From assembly GCF_013181195.1 (NCBI RefSeq), contig NZ_SMZP01000001.1, forward strand, positions 372,001 to 436,000: 64,000 nucleotides of DNA, in the 5' to 3' direction. Position 1 is the first letter of the stretch. Every line of letters starts with the position of its first letter. Positions 25,311 through 36,286 of this stretch are shown here, one piece after another. Source of the stretch: Caulobacter sp. RHG1. Its GTDB lineage: Bacteria; Pseudomonadota; Alphaproteobacteria; Caulobacterales; Caulobacteraceae. The notes under the pieces are model-generated. The model had not been told where the DNA came from. It did not search any database and saw only the letters and a program-made list of their open reading frames with translations. The translations under genes were made by a program, and so were the position numbers.

Positions 25311-25796
25311 ATGAGCTCACAGTTTCACCTGGCCCAGGTCAATGTCGGCCGCCTGAAGGCGCCGATCGACCATCCGTCGATCAAGGACTTCGCCGACAAT
25401 CTGGACCGGATCAACGCCCTGGCCGAATCCTCGCCGGGCTTCGTCTGGCGGTTGAAGGGCGACGGCAACAACGCCACCGACCTGGCGATCGCGGCCGACC
25501 CGCTGTTCATTCCCAACATGTCGGTCTGGACCGACATCCCCTCGCTGGGGGCCTTCGTCTATCGCAGCGACCATGTCGGCGTCATGCGCAGGCGGCGGGA
25601 ATGGTTCGAGCACATGGACCTGTACCAGGCTCTGTGGTGGGTCCCCGTTGGCCACGAACCGACCGTCGAGGAGGCGCTGGAGAAGCTGGCCTTGCTGGAG
25701 GCCCACGGCCCGACCCCCGCCGCCTTCACGTTCAAGACCCCCTTCCCCGCCCCGTCCGGCCAGGTCGTGGCGCCAGAACTGGACGAGTGCGCCTGA
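25311..25796 (+). CDS. DUF3291 domain protein
   Basis: A 161-residue cytoplasmic protein of the DUF3291 family. The start FHLAQVNVGRLKAPIDHPSI and the central FVWRLKGDGNNATD plus a WWVPVGHEPT segment are recognisable. The fold is probably a ferredoxin-like alpha/beta barrel of the dimeric monooxygenase type, which is an inference. It follows the rubredoxin gene by 57 nt and precedes purQ by 42 nt, so it may belong to the P450 operon. Confidence 0.83.
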   Translation: MSSQFHLAQVNVGRLKAPIDHPSIKDFADNLDRINALAESSPGFVWRLKGDGNNATDLAIAADPLFIPNMSVWTDIPSLGAFVYRSDHVGVMRRRREWFEHMDLYQALWWVPVGHEPTVEEALEKLALLEAHGPTPAAFTFKTPFPAPSGQVVAPELDECA

Positions 25797-25838
25797 AGAC
25801 CCTGACAACCGCTTCGAACGGTGCTACAGGCCCGCGCC

Positions 25839-26501
25839 ATGAAAGCCGCCGTCGTCGTCTTCCCCGGTTCCAACTGCGATCGTGATTGCAAGGTCGCCAT
25901 CGAGCGCTCTGCGGGCGCCCGCGTCGAAATGGTCTGGCACCAGGAGACGGCGCTGCCGGACGACCTGGACCTGATCGTCCTGCCCGGCGGTTTCTCGTAC
26001 GGCGACTATCTGCGCTGCGGCGCGATGGCGGCCCAGAGCCCGGTGATGAAGGAAGTCGTCTCGGCCGCCGAAAAGGGCGTCGCCGTCGTCGGCATCTGCA
26101 ACGGCTTCCAGGTCCTGACCGAAGTCGGCCTGCTGCCCGGCGCCCTGCTGCGCAACGCTGGCCTGAAATACGTCTGCAAGCCGGTCGGCCTGGACATCGT
26201 CAACGGCCAGACCCGTTTCACCGCCGGCTACGGCGAGCAGCGCCAGGCGGTCATGACCGTCGGCAACGGCGAGGGCAATTACTTCGCCGACGAAGAGACC
26301 CTCGACCGCCTCGAAGGCGAAGGCCAGGTGGTGTTCCGCTACCAGGAAAACCCCAACGGTTCGGCCCGCAACATCGCCGGCATCGTCAACAAGGGCGGCA
26401 ACGTCCTGGGCCTGATGCCCCACCCCGACCGCGCCTTCGACGCCGACCTCGGCTCGGAAGACGGCGCGGTGCTGTTCCGCAGCATCTTCCAGAGCGCCTG
26501 A
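25839..26501 (+). CDS. purQ: FGAM synthetase glutaminase subunit PurQ
   Basis: A 220-residue class I glutamine amidotransferase that supplies ammonia to Pur[13 protein letters not shown] begins it; the nucleophile Cys lies in GICNGFQVL, and the His/Glu pair in [12 protein letters not shown] at 25839 matches the family start; the frame is open 18 nt further up. It probably shares a transcript with the upstream DUF3291 gene or has a promoter inside it. Confidence 0.95.
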   Translation: MKAAVVVFPGSNCDRDCKVAIERSAGARVEMVWHQETALPDDLDLIVLPGGFSYGDYLRCGAMAAQSPVMKEVVSAAEKGVAVVGICNGFQVLTEVGLLPGALLRNAGLKYVCKPVGLDIVNGQTRFTAGYGEQRQAVMTVGNGEGNYFADEETLDRLEGEGQVVFRYQENPNGSARNIAGIVNKGGNVLGLMPHPDRAFDADLGSEDGAVLFRSIFQSA

Positions 26502-26606
26502 CGCGCCTTCCATTGCCGTTCATGGACGGCAGGAACTTCAGCGTTACACTATAGCACTCGCCGAAAACGGCTCTTAAGGTGCCCCTCAATTGCAGGAGGG
26601 CCCACC

Positions 26607-28526
26607 ATGAGTCTCGTTTCCACGCTGCGCGCCGGTCTGTTGGCCGCTTCGGCCGTCACCATCTTCGCGGGCGTCGCTGTCGCCCAGGTCACGGCGATGA
26701 CGCCGGACATCGACGGCAAGTACGTCGCGACCAAGGTCAATCAGGACTACGAAAAGCGCGTGGTCATGACGCCGATGCGCGATGGGACCAAGCTCTACAC
26801 CGTCATCGTCATTCCCAAGGGCGGCAAGAATCTGCCGATCCTGCTGACCCGCACGCCCTACAACGCCGCCAAGCGCGCCGCCCGCGCCGACAGCCCCAAG
26901 ATGCTGGGCCTGCTGGCCCAGGGCGACGAGGTGTTCGTGGCCGACCACGACTACATCCGCGTCTTCCAGGACATCCGCGGCAAGTACGGCTCGGAGGGTG
27001 ACTATGTGATGACCCGGCCGCTGAAGGGGCCGCTGAACTCATCCGAGGTCGATCATTCCACCGACGCCTACGACACCATCGACTGGCTGGTGAAGAACGT
27101 GCCCGAAACCAACGGCAAGGTCGGCATGCTGGGGTCGTCCTACGAGGGCTTCACCGTAGTGATGGCCCTGGTCAATCCGCACCCGGCGCTGAAAGCCGCC
27201 GCGCCGATGAGCCCGATGGTCGACGGCTGGATGGGCGACGACTGGTTCCAGCACGGGGCCTTCCGCCAGAACAATTTCGACTACTTCGCGGGCCAGACCT
27301 CGGTCCGCGGCGCGGGCGACGGCGTGCAGCGCCAGGGCTACGACGACTACGCCAACTTCCTGCGCGAGGGTTCGGCCGGCGACTACGCCAAGAACCATGG
27401 CCTGGACAAGCTGCCCTGGGTGCAGAAGCTGTTCGCCCACACGGCCTATGACAGCTTCTGGAGCGAGCAGGCCCTCGACAAGACCATGGAGAAGACGCCG
27501 CTCAAGGTGCCGACCATGTGGATCCAGGGCCTGTGGGACCAGGAGGACATCTGGGGCGCGGTGCACGCGTATCCGGCCCTAGAGTCCAAGGATAAGAACA
27601 ACGACATGAACTACCTGGTGCTGGGTCCGTGGCGGCACAGCCAGGTCAACTACGACGGCTACAACCTGGGTCCCTTCAAGTGGGATGGCGACACCGCCCT
27701 GCAGTTCCGCCGCGACGTGCTCAAGCCCTTCTTCGACCAGCATCTGAAGGACAGCGCCAAGGCCGACACCCCGCCGGTGCTGATCTACGATCCCGGCCAG
27801 AACAAGTGGAACCGCTACACCAGCTGGCCGCAAAGTAAGGCGACCAAGAACCTTTATCTGGAGCCCAAGGGCGGCCTGTCCTTCAACGCCCCGGCGGCGG
27901 CCAAGGGCGCGGGCGCCTATGACGAGTATGTCTCCGACCCGGCCAAGCCGGTGCCCTACATCGCCCGTCCGCTGCAGTTCTCCGACCGCAGCCGCTGGAC
28001 GCCGTGGCTGGTCAGCGACCAGCGCACCGTCGATGGCCGTCCCGACGTCCTGACCTATGTCACCGAGCCCCTGACCGAGCCGCTGAAGATCGCCGGCGTG
28101 CCCAAGGTCAATCTGACGGCCTCGACCAGCGGCAGCGACAGCGACTGGGTCGTCAAGCTGATCGACGTCTATCCGGACGAGGTCACCAGCCAGCCGGAAT
28201 TGGGCGGCTACGAGCTGCCGGTCGGCATGACCATCTTCCGCGGTCGTTATCGCGAGAGCTTCAGCGCGCCCAAGGCCCTGACGCCCAACAAGCCGCTGAA
28301 ATACCAGTTCATCCTGCCGACCGCGAACTACACCTTCCAGCCGGGACACCGGATCATGGTGCAGGTGCAGTCCAGCTGGTTCCCGCTCTACGACCGCAAC
28401 CCGCAGACCTTCGTGCCCAACATCTTCTTCGCCAAGCCCGAGGACTATGTGAAGGCCACGCAGCGGGTGTTCCACGCCGGCGACACGGCCAGCTTCATCG
28501 AGCTGCCGGTGGTCGACGCCAAATAA
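26607..28526 (+). CDS. CocE/NonD-family hydrolase (X-Pro dipeptidyl-peptidase-like)
   Basis: A 639-residue exported serine hydrolase. A signal peptide ends near residue 27 (VAVAQ). The alpha/beta-hydrolase nucleophile lies in GSSYEGF, close to the family GxSYxG pattern. An XPP-type jelly-roll domain occupies the last third (VTEPLTEPLKIAGVPKVNL...). Relatives cleave acyl esters (cocaine esterase), glutaryl-amides or dipeptides. The substrate here is unknown. It is monocistronic, with its own terminator at 28531. Confidence 0.88.
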   Translation: MSLVSTLRAGLLAASAVTIFAGVAVAQVTAMTPDIDGKYVATKVNQDYEKRVVMTPMRDGTKLYTVIVIPKGGKNLPILLTRTPYNAAKRAARADSPKMLGLLAQGDEVFVADHDYIRVFQDIRGKYGSEGDYVMTRPLKGPLNSSEVDHSTDAYDTIDWLVKNVPETNGKVGMLGSSYEGFTVVMALVNPHPALKAAAPMSPMVDGWMGDDWFQHGAFRQNNFDYFAGQTSVRGAGDGVQRQGYDDYANFLREGSAGDYAKNHGLDKLPWVQKLFAHTAYDSFWSEQALDKTMEKTPLKVPTMWIQGLWDQEDIWGAVHAYPALESKDKNNDMNYLVLGPWRHSQVNYDGYNLGPFKWDGDTALQFRRDVLKPFFDQHLKDSAKADTPPVLIYDPGQNKWNRYTSWPQSKATKNLYLEPKGGLSFNAPAAAKGAGAYDEYVSDPAKPVPYIARPLQFSDRSRWTPWLVSDQRTVDGRPDVLTYVTEPLTEPLKIAGVPKVNLTASTSGSDSDWVVKLIDVYPDEVTSQPELGGYELPVGMTIFRGRYRESFSAPKALTPNKPLKYQFILPTANYTFQPGHRIMVQVQSSWFPLYDRNPQTFVPNIFFAKPEDYVKATQRVFHAGDTASFIELPVVDAK

Positions 28527-28530
28527 GAGA

Positions 28531-28558
28531 AAGGGCCGGCGTGTCAGCGCCGGCCCTT
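28531..28558. terminator. Bidirectional terminator after the CocE-type hydrolase
   Basis: An 11-bp perfect stem (AAGGGCCGGCG / CGCCGGCCCTT) around loop TGTCAG follows the hydrolase stop and faces the convergent small gene. Confidence 0.82.
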
Positions 28559-28583
28559 CCCTCTACGGAGAGTATTCTAAAGG

Positions 28584-28763
28584 TCAGCGCTCGCCGCGCC
28601 TGACCTGGTCATCCTGCTGATTGGCCTGCCCGCCGGGGTTTCGACCCTGCTCTTCGCGGCCCTTCTCGTTGGGCCTGGTCTCGGCCTGCCGCTGCTGCTG
28701 GTCGGGCGCTCGGCGTTGCTGGTCGTTCGGTTGTTGCTGCGGATTACGGTTGTTGTCAGCCAT
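28584..28763 (-). CDS. Small Gln/Arg-rich hydrophilic protein, 59 aa
   Basis: Starts MADNNRNPQQQPNDQQRR and continues with Gln, Arg, Asn, Pro and acidic residues without any hydrophobic stretch, so it is probably disordered. AGGAG precedes the ATG at 28763 at good spacing. No family is recognised; it could be a stress- or nucleic-acid-associated small protein, which is speculation. About 280 bp of non-coding DNA lies between it and the next gene. Confidence 0.6.
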   Translation of the reverse strand: MADNNRNPQQQPNDQQRRAPDQQQRQAETRPNEKGREEQGRNPGGQANQQDDQVRRGER

Positions 28764-29046
28764 CGGGCTTTCTCCTTGGTTCCGCGCGCTCTCTCGGACG
28801 CACAAGGACAAAACGACCTCGGACTCACGCCGTTCCTACGGCGGAGTCGCCTTAATTCCCGCCAAGCTTCGGATTTTTCACGACTTTCCTGTCACGCTTC
28901 GCCTGTCGCTAGAGAAACAGGGTTAAGCCGCCCCGCCCCGGGCGAGCGCTCTGGAACGCGCCAAGCACATCGACCATTGTTCGCTCAAGGGAACTAACCA
29001 GAAGGCGTCGGTGGAGCCTTCACGAGACGCACAGAGCTAAACCAAC
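28764..29046. other. Intergenic region, nothing recognised
   Basis: Less GC-rich than neighbouring genes. It should hold the divergent promoters of the small gene at 28584 and the gene at 29047. I see no convincing hairpin, repeat or coding signal. Confidence 0.4.
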
Positions 29047-29313
29047 ATGGCCGACCCCGAAGTTCGGTTTCCAGAGACCTATGTCAGCGGCGTGCCCGTC
29101 TGGGCCAAGCGCCGTCGCAAGCGCTCGGGCCTGAACCCGCTGCTCAACACCCTGATCGTGCTGCTGGCCCTGTTCGGCGGGGTCGTAGCCGGCGTGTCGC
29201 TGCGCACGGGCTCGGTCGAGAAGGGCGGCGCGGTCATCGACCAGTGGATCGCCCTGGCCGCGGCCAAGTGGAACGAGGCCGCCGGCGCGCCGACAGCGCC
29301 TCCCGGACCTTAA
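29047..29313 (+). CDS. Small single-pass membrane protein, 88 aa
   Basis: A basic juxtamembrane segment ([13 protein letters not shown]) precedes one hydrophobic helix ([21 protein letters not shown], about residues 31-50), then an Ala-rich tail, so the N-terminus probably stays in the cytoplasm. The start is ATG at 29047. It lies 52 nt before purL on the same strand and may be co-transcribed, but no role in purine synthesis is indicated. Confidence 0.6.
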   Translation: MADPEVRFPETYVSGVPVWAKRRRKRSGLNPLLNTLIVLLALFGGVVAGVSLRTGSVEKGGAVIDQWIALAAAKWNEAAGAPTAPPGP

Positions 29314-29365
29314 AGCCGTCACAGCCTGTAGCGGAATCTGGACGACCAAGGTAGAAGGCGCGCCC

Positions 29366-31573
<2,208 letters not shown>

Positions 31574-31582
31574 AGGATCTTC

Positions 31583-31939
31583 ATGCGCATCGCTGTCCTG
31601 GCTACCGCCGCCGCCCTGATCCTCGCCGCCTGCGCACCCACTGGCGCGCCGGAGGCTGGCAATCCCCCGTCGGCGGCGGCCCAGGCCAGCGCCTGCGCGG
31701 CCAAGGGCGGGACGATCCAGCCCGTCGGCCGGGCCCAGATCCCGACCTGCGTCATCCCCTATGCCGACGCCGGCAAGGCCTGCACCGACAAGAGCCAGTG
31801 CGAAGGCGCCTGCATCGCCGAGGGCAACCTGGAAAGCCAGGGCGCGGTCTCGGGCCAATGCCAGAAGACCAACCGCCAGTTCGGCTGCTTCGCGCGGATC
31901 GAGAACGGCAAGGCGACCGCGACGCTCTGCGTGGATTGA
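31583..31939 (+). CDS. Small cysteine-rich lipoprotein
   Basis: A 118-residue lipoprotein with lipobox ILAAC (Cys17 or nearby). The mature part has about eight cysteines (ASACAAKGG, PTCVIPY, KACTDKSQCEGACI, GQCQ, FGCF, LCVD), a pattern suggesting disulfide bonds in the periplasm. No family is recognised. It starts 9 nt after purL and is probably co-transcribed, although no functional link is evident. Confidence 0.72.
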   Translation: MRIAVLATAAALILAACAPTGAPEAGNPPSAAAQASACAAKGGTIQPVGRAQIPTCVIPYADAGKACTDKSQCEGACIAEGNLESQGAVSGQCQKTNRQFGCFARIENGKATATLCVD

Positions 31940-31947
31940 TGACTTAA

Positions 31948-32065
31948 TCCTCCCCCGCGCTGCGGGGGAGGTGGCCCAGAGGGCCGGAGAGGGCGGGCTC
32001 GGCCTAAGCCGCATTGGCCCCCTCAGTCGCTCCGCGACAGCTCCCCCGTATCACGGGGGAGCATC
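31948..32065. repeat. Intergenic repeat element, copy 1
   Basis: Begins TCCTCCCCCGCGCTGCGGGG and ends with CTCCCCCGTATCACGGGGGA then GCATC, each end forming a C-rich/G-rich hairpin. The centre contains GGCCCAGAGGGCCGGAGAGG and CCCCCTCAGTCGCTCCGCGA. A related copy lies in the opposite orientation at 61470-61624. Confidence 0.85.
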
Positions 32066-32079
32066 TATCTGATCTCCCC

Positions 32080-33849
32080 CTAAGCCGCGTGCGTCCGCCC
32101 CGACCACCTGGCCACCGTTTCCAGCAGCTTGGTCGGATTGATCGGCTTGCCCAGGTGATCGTCCATGCCCGCCGCCAGGCAGGTGGCGATCTGTTCCGGC
32201 AGGACGTTGGCGGTCAGGCCCACGATCGGGGTCGAGGCCCCTCGGGCCCCCTCCATGGCGCGGATTTCGCGCGTGGCGGTCAGACCGTCCATCACCGGCA
32301 TCTGCACATCCATCAGGACGAGATCGTAGTGCCCCTGGCGCATGGCCTCGACGCCGGCGACGCCGTCATTGGCGGTCTCCAGCGCGACGCCGAACGGCTC
32401 CAGCATGGTGCGGACCAGCTCGCGATTGACGGCGTTGTCCTCGACCAGCAGCAGCCGCACCCCAGCGTCGGCGCCCAGGGCCTCCACGGCGGGCTCCTCC
32501 TCTGGCGCCGTCAGCTCGGCCAGCGGGCCCCGCACCTCGAACCAGAAGGTCGAGCCCTTGCCTTCGACGCTGTCGACGCCGATCCGGCCGTCCATGCGCT
32601 CGATGATCCGGCGCGAGATGGCCAGGCCCAGACCCGTGCCGCCGAACCGCCGCGACACCGCCGCGTCGGCCTGCGAGAAACGGTCGAAGATGTTGTCGCG
32701 ATGCTCGGCCGCGATGCCGATGCCGGTGTCGATCACCTCGCCGCGCAGCACGGCCGTCTCGCCGTCTACAGTCTGGCTCAGAGCGACCGTGATCGAGCCG
32801 TGGGCGGTGAACTTCACGGCGTTGGACAGGAAATTCAGCAGCACCTGCGACAGGCGCGGCCCGTCCAGGTTCATCGGCTGCAGGCTCTTGGGCGCCTTCA
32901 CCCGCACCGCCAGCCCCTTGGCGACGGCGCGTTCCTCGACCAGCGCCGCGCAGGACGAGGCCATGGCCGCCGGGTCGAACGGGCCCGGGTCCAGCTCCAA
33001 ACCACCGGCCTCCAGGCGCGAGAAGTCCAGCACGTCGTTGACGACGCTGAGCAGGGTGTGGCTGGCGTCCAGGATGTGGCCGACCTGGCGGCCGGCGGTC
33101 TTGCTGAGGTCACGCGAGCGGCGCAGCACTTCGGCAAAGCCGATGATCGCCGTCAGCGGCGTGCGTAGCTCGTGGGTCATGTTGGCCAGGAAGTCGGACT
33201 TGGCCGCCGAGGCGCCCTCGGCCATCTCCAGCGCCTTGACCAGTTCCAGCTCCAGCTGCTTGCGCTCGGTGATGTCGCGCGAGGCCACGATCAGGATGTT
33301 GGAGCCATCGCCGAGGCGTGAATAGGTGCTCTCCAGCCAGATAGAAGCGCCGTCCTTGCGGAAGCTCTCATACGTGGCCACCGCCGGGGGACCGCCCGCC
33401 TGCAGCGTTCTGATCAGCGCGGCCACCCGCGCGAAGTCCGCCTCGCTGACCATGGCGGTCGGCGGCAGGACCATGAACTCCTCCAGCGTATAGCCGGTGA
33501 TACGCTCGATGCTGGGCGAGCTGTAGATCCGCTCGCCCTTGGGCGACCACAGAGCCACGTGGTCGGTCAGGTTGTCGGCCAGAAGGCGATAGAGACGCTT
33601 GGTTTCGCCGAGCCGTTCGAGCGCCGCCTCGGCCTCGGCCTGACGGGCGTCCTTGGCCGCGACACTGGCCGAAAGCGCGTCTCGCAGGCGCTCCAGACTG
33701 AGGGTCTGGCCCACCACCCACAGGGACAGCGGCACGGCGATGATCGACGAGATCAGCGTCGTCATCAGGGGCGTAAAGGTGCTTGGCGAGCCCAGGATCA
33801 GGACGTTGACGATGAAGTCCATCGCCACGGCCGCCGCCACGATAAGCAC
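32080..33849 (-). CDS. Hybrid sensor histidine kinase (TM-PAS-HisKA-HATPase-REC)
   Basis: A 589-residue hybrid kinase. Two N-terminal membrane helices (about residues 1-20 and 27-47) are followed by a coiled segment, a PAS domain (about 86-195), HisKA with phospho-acceptor His226 in FLANMTHELRTPL, an HATPase with DTGIGI and FGGTGLGLAI, and a C-terminal receiver with VLMDVQMPVMDG. It would pass phosphate to a downstream response module. The annotated start is GTG at 33849, inside the first membrane helix; the frame stays open upstream to about 33924 and a GAGGAG precedes ATC/ATT codons near 33895-33900. Its signal is unknown. Confidence 0.88.
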   Translation of the reverse strand: MLIVAAAVAMDFIVNVLILGSPSTFTPLMTTLISSIIAVPLSLWVVGQTLSLERLRDALSASVAAKDARQAEAEAALERLGETKRLYRLLADNLTDHVALWSPKGERIYSSPSIERITGYTLEEFMVLPPTAMVSEADFARVAALIRTLQAGGPPAVATYESFRKDGASIWLESTYSRLGDGSNILIVASRDITERKQLELELVKALEMAEGASAAKSDFLANMTHELRTPLTAIIGFAEVLRRSRDLSKTAGRQVGHILDASHTLLSVVNDVLDFSRLEAGGLELDPGPFDPAAMASSCAALVEERAVAKGLAVRVKAPKSLQPMNLDGPRLSQVLLNFLSNAVKFTAHGSITVALSQTVDGETAVLRGEVIDTGIGIAAEHRDNIFDRFSQADAAVSRRFGGTGLGLAISRRIIERMDGRIGVDSVEGKGSTFWFEVRGPLAELTAPEEEPAVEALGADAGVRLLLVEDNAVNRELVRTMLEPFGVALETANDGVAGVEAMRQGHYDLVLMDVQMPVMDGLTATREIRAMEGARGASTPIVGLTANVLPEQIATCLAAGMDDHLGKPINPTKLLETVARWSGRTHAA

Positions 33850-34031
33850 CGCGGCCGGCGCGGCTCTGGGAAGCCGGTCTCGCAGTCGGGCGGAAATGAT
33901 CTCGAACTCCTCGCGTGGGCCGAGTCACGTTGCCCGGTCACGCTTAAGGAGTGATAACCGTACCGCGACGACTAGGCGACATTTCGTCGCGGAATGAATT
34001 GTAACAAAACCATGCGTTTAAAGCGCAAGAC

Positions 34032-34961
34032 CTATCGCGCCGCCGCTGTACTCAAATCGCGTTCTAGCGCGATGCTGGCCTGAACCACGGTGGCGACCGA
34101 ACGCTTGAAGAAGTCCTGCGGCACCGTGGCGAAGTCGTCGGTGGGCTTGTGGTACTCGGGGTGGTCCTCGACGCCGAAATAGACCCACGGCACGCCCTTC
34201 TCGCCGAAGGCGTAGTGGTCGGACTGGTTGCTCCAGTTGTTCTCCTTGCCGTCGGCGTCGGTGTCGTGGCCCAGCTTCAGGGAAACCGGCGCGGTCATCG
34301 CCACCTTGACCAGGATCGGCTTCAGCGCAGGGAACGGCCCGGTCCCGGCGACGTACAGCTCGTTCTTGGCGTTCTTGCTGAGCATGTCGAAATTCACGTT
34401 CAGCGCGATGGTCTCCAGCGGCACGGGCGGCGCAGCCACGAAGGCGCGGGCGCCGCGCAGGCCGCCCTCCTCTGCGTCGACCACCGCGAAGATGACGTCG
34501 TGCTTCGGCGCCTTCGCCTTGAACGCCTCGGCCACGGCCAGCAGGCCCGCCACGCCCGAGGCGTTGTCATCGGCGCCGTTGTAGATCTGGCCGTCGCGGA
34601 CGCCCAGGTGGTCGTAGTGGGCCGACACAACCATGGCCTTGCCGCCAGTCTCCGTTCCCTTGATCCGCGCGATCAGGTTGATCCCCTGCACGCTGGTCCC
34701 ATCGCGCTTGGCGAAGCTGAACGGCTGCTCGAAGCTATCCGTCACCGGCGAAAGGCCGATCTGCGCGAACCGCGACAGGATATAGGCCCGCGCCTTCTCC
34801 GAACCCGGCGTGCCTGGCGCGCGGCCCTGCATGTCGTCGGCCGACAGGATGCGCACATCGTCCAACGCCTTGTCGCCGGGATCGGCGAAGGCCGGCGCAG
34901 CGGCGGCCAGCGACAGGAAGGCGGCGGTCAGCAGCAGGGTGCGACGATAAAGACAGGTCAT
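34032..34961 (-). CDS. M28-family zinc metallopeptidase, exported
   Basis: A 309-residue exported aminopeptidase-like enzyme. A signal peptide ends near AFADPGD (residue 27). Metal ligands of the M28 fold are visible: SAHYDHLG (His/Asp), NGADDNASG (Asp), VDAEEGG (Glu), NFDMLS (Asp) and PEYHKPTDD (His). It probably acts on peptides in the periplasm. I chose the ATG at 34961 because it starts the signal peptide; an upstream ATG at 34997 would add 12 residues. Confidence 0.9.
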   Translation of the reverse strand: MTCLYRRTLLLTAAFLSLAAAAPAFADPGDKALDDVRILSADDMQGRAPGTPGSEKARAYILSRFAQIGLSPVTDSFEQPFSFAKRDGTSVQGINLIARIKGTETGGKAMVVSAHYDHLGVRDGQIYNGADDNASGVAGLLAVAEAFKAKAPKHDVIFAVVDAEEGGLRGARAFVAAPPVPLETIALNVNFDMLSKNAKNELYVAGTGPFPALKPILVKVAMTAPVSLKLGHDTDADGKENNWSNQSDHYAFGEKGVPWVYFGVEDHPEYHKPTDDFATVPQDFFKRSVATVVQASIALERDLSTAAAR

Positions 34962-35074
34962 GACGGCTACATGCCGTGCGCTGGGGCGCGAATTCAATTA
35001 AATCTGCAACACCTCGCGACGTACTCTCGCGGAACGCGTAGCCTCTCCAAGGATCGGAGCCCTTCCCCGTGCCC

Positions 35075-35305
35075 ATGTCTCACGCCGAACTCGAGGCCCG
35101 CCTCACCACGGCCTTCCCCGATTCCGAGATCGTGCTGACCGACCTGGCCGGCGACAACGACCATTGGAAGGCCCGCATCGTTTCGCCCGCCTTCAAGGGC
35201 CTGCCGCGCGTGCGCCAGCACCAGCTGGTCAACAAGGCCCTGGCCGACGTCCTGGGCGGCACGCTGCACGCCCTGGCCCTCGAAACCGCCGCCCCCGCGG
35301 AATAG
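35075..35305 (+). CDS. bolA: BolA-family protein
   Basis: A 76-residue BolA-type protein: [15 protein letters not shown] at the start, the conserved [20 protein letters not shown] core with its invariant His, and [12 protein letters not shown]. BolA proteins bind [2Fe-2S] clusters with CGFS glutaredoxins. The partner grxD lies about 1 kb downstream with one gene between. ATG at 35075 is preferred to the GTG at 35069. Confidence 0.88.
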   Translation: MSHAELEARLTTAFPDSEIVLTDLAGDNDHWKARIVSPAFKGLPRVRQHQLVNKALADVLGGTLHALALETAAPAE

Positions 35306-35316
35306 GAGCCCAGTCC

Positions 35317-36207
35317 TTGCGCTATCGGCCCTTCGGCAAATCGAGCATGGCGGTCTCGGCGCTCACCCTGCGCCTGGCCGACAGCTCGCGCCTTCGGGCC
35401 AATGACTGGCGCGCTCTGGTGTTCACGGCGCTGGAAAACGGCATCAACAGCTTCCAGGTCGACGGCGACTCGCCGGAGTTGCTGAAGGGTGCGGGCGAGG
35501 CCTTCGCGTCCGTGGAGCGCCACCTACTGTTCCTGACCTGGCGCGTGCGCGGCGACGCGGCCGCCCTGGGCCAGCAGGCGGTCGACAGCTTGCTGGGCTC
35601 GGCCTTCGACGGCCTGGGCCTGGAGTATCTGGATCTCGTCCTGATCAACGACCCTCTGGCCCCGCAGCTGCCGGCCGCCTTCGAGGCCGGCCTGCGCTCT
35701 CTGCATCAGGCCCGGGCCCTGCGCGGCCTGGGCATCGCCAGCCGCGGCGACATCAGTCCTCAACTTTTGAAGAACGGCCTGGTCACGGCTGTGTCCTCGC
35801 CGTTCAACCTCTCGTCGGGCTGGGCCGAGCGCCATCGCATCCGCCACGCCTCGCAGGCCAATTTCGCGGTCATCGGCGAGGACTTCTGGCCCCAGGCCCT
35901 GCGCGAAGGCGGCGAGAAGGCCCCGCCCAAGCCGTCTCTGTGGCGACGCCGCACCGACCCGCTATCCGATGTCGGCGGCTACGATTTCCTGCACAACACC
36001 CTGGGCTGGAATGGCGAGGAGATCTGCCTGGGCTACGCCCTGACCGAGCCTTCGCTGTCGACCCTGCGCGTCACCGCCGACACCCGCGCCGAGGTCGAGC
36101 GCCTGGCCGCCGTTGTCGAGCGCGACATGCCCACCAATGTCTGCGCTCAGATCGAGATGGCCCGCTTCTCGGCCCAGGAACGTGAGAAGGCCGCCAATCG
36201 CTCCTGA
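35317..36207 (+). CDS. Aldo/keto reductase-like protein, probably lacking the catalytic Tyr
   Basis: A 296-residue protein starting [17 protein letters not shown], the usual AKR beginning, followed by a TIM-barrel-like pattern ([13 protein letters not shown] for the family's LDYxDLYxxHxxD and [10 protein letters not shown] for xRxxGxSN). TTG at 35317 is preceded by AGGAG; no ATG fits the N-terminus. Where AKRs carry the catalytic D-x4-Y, the sequence is [12 protein letters not shown] without a tyrosine, and the xxH region reads NDP. It is therefore probably not a typical reductase. It lies 11 nt after bolA. Confidence 0.75.
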   Translation: MRYRPFGKSSMAVSALTLRLADSSRLRANDWRALVFTALENGINSFQVDGDSPELLKGAGEAFASVERHLLFLTWRVRGDAAALGQQAVDSLLGSAFDGLGLEYLDLVLINDPLAPQLPAAFEAGLRSLHQARALRGLGIASRGDISPQLLKNGLVTAVSSPFNLSSGWAERHRIRHASQANFAVIGEDFWPQALREGGEKAPPKPSLWRRRTDPLSDVGGYDFLHNTLGWNGEEICLGYALTEPSLSTLRVTADTRAEVERLAAVVERDMPTNVCAQIEMARFSAQEREKAANRS

Positions 36208-36286
36208 TCCAGCCGCAATTGACGGCCGCACTTGACCAGGCGTCACACGGCGCCTAGCTGACAGAACTCTCCTAGGACTGTTGAAC

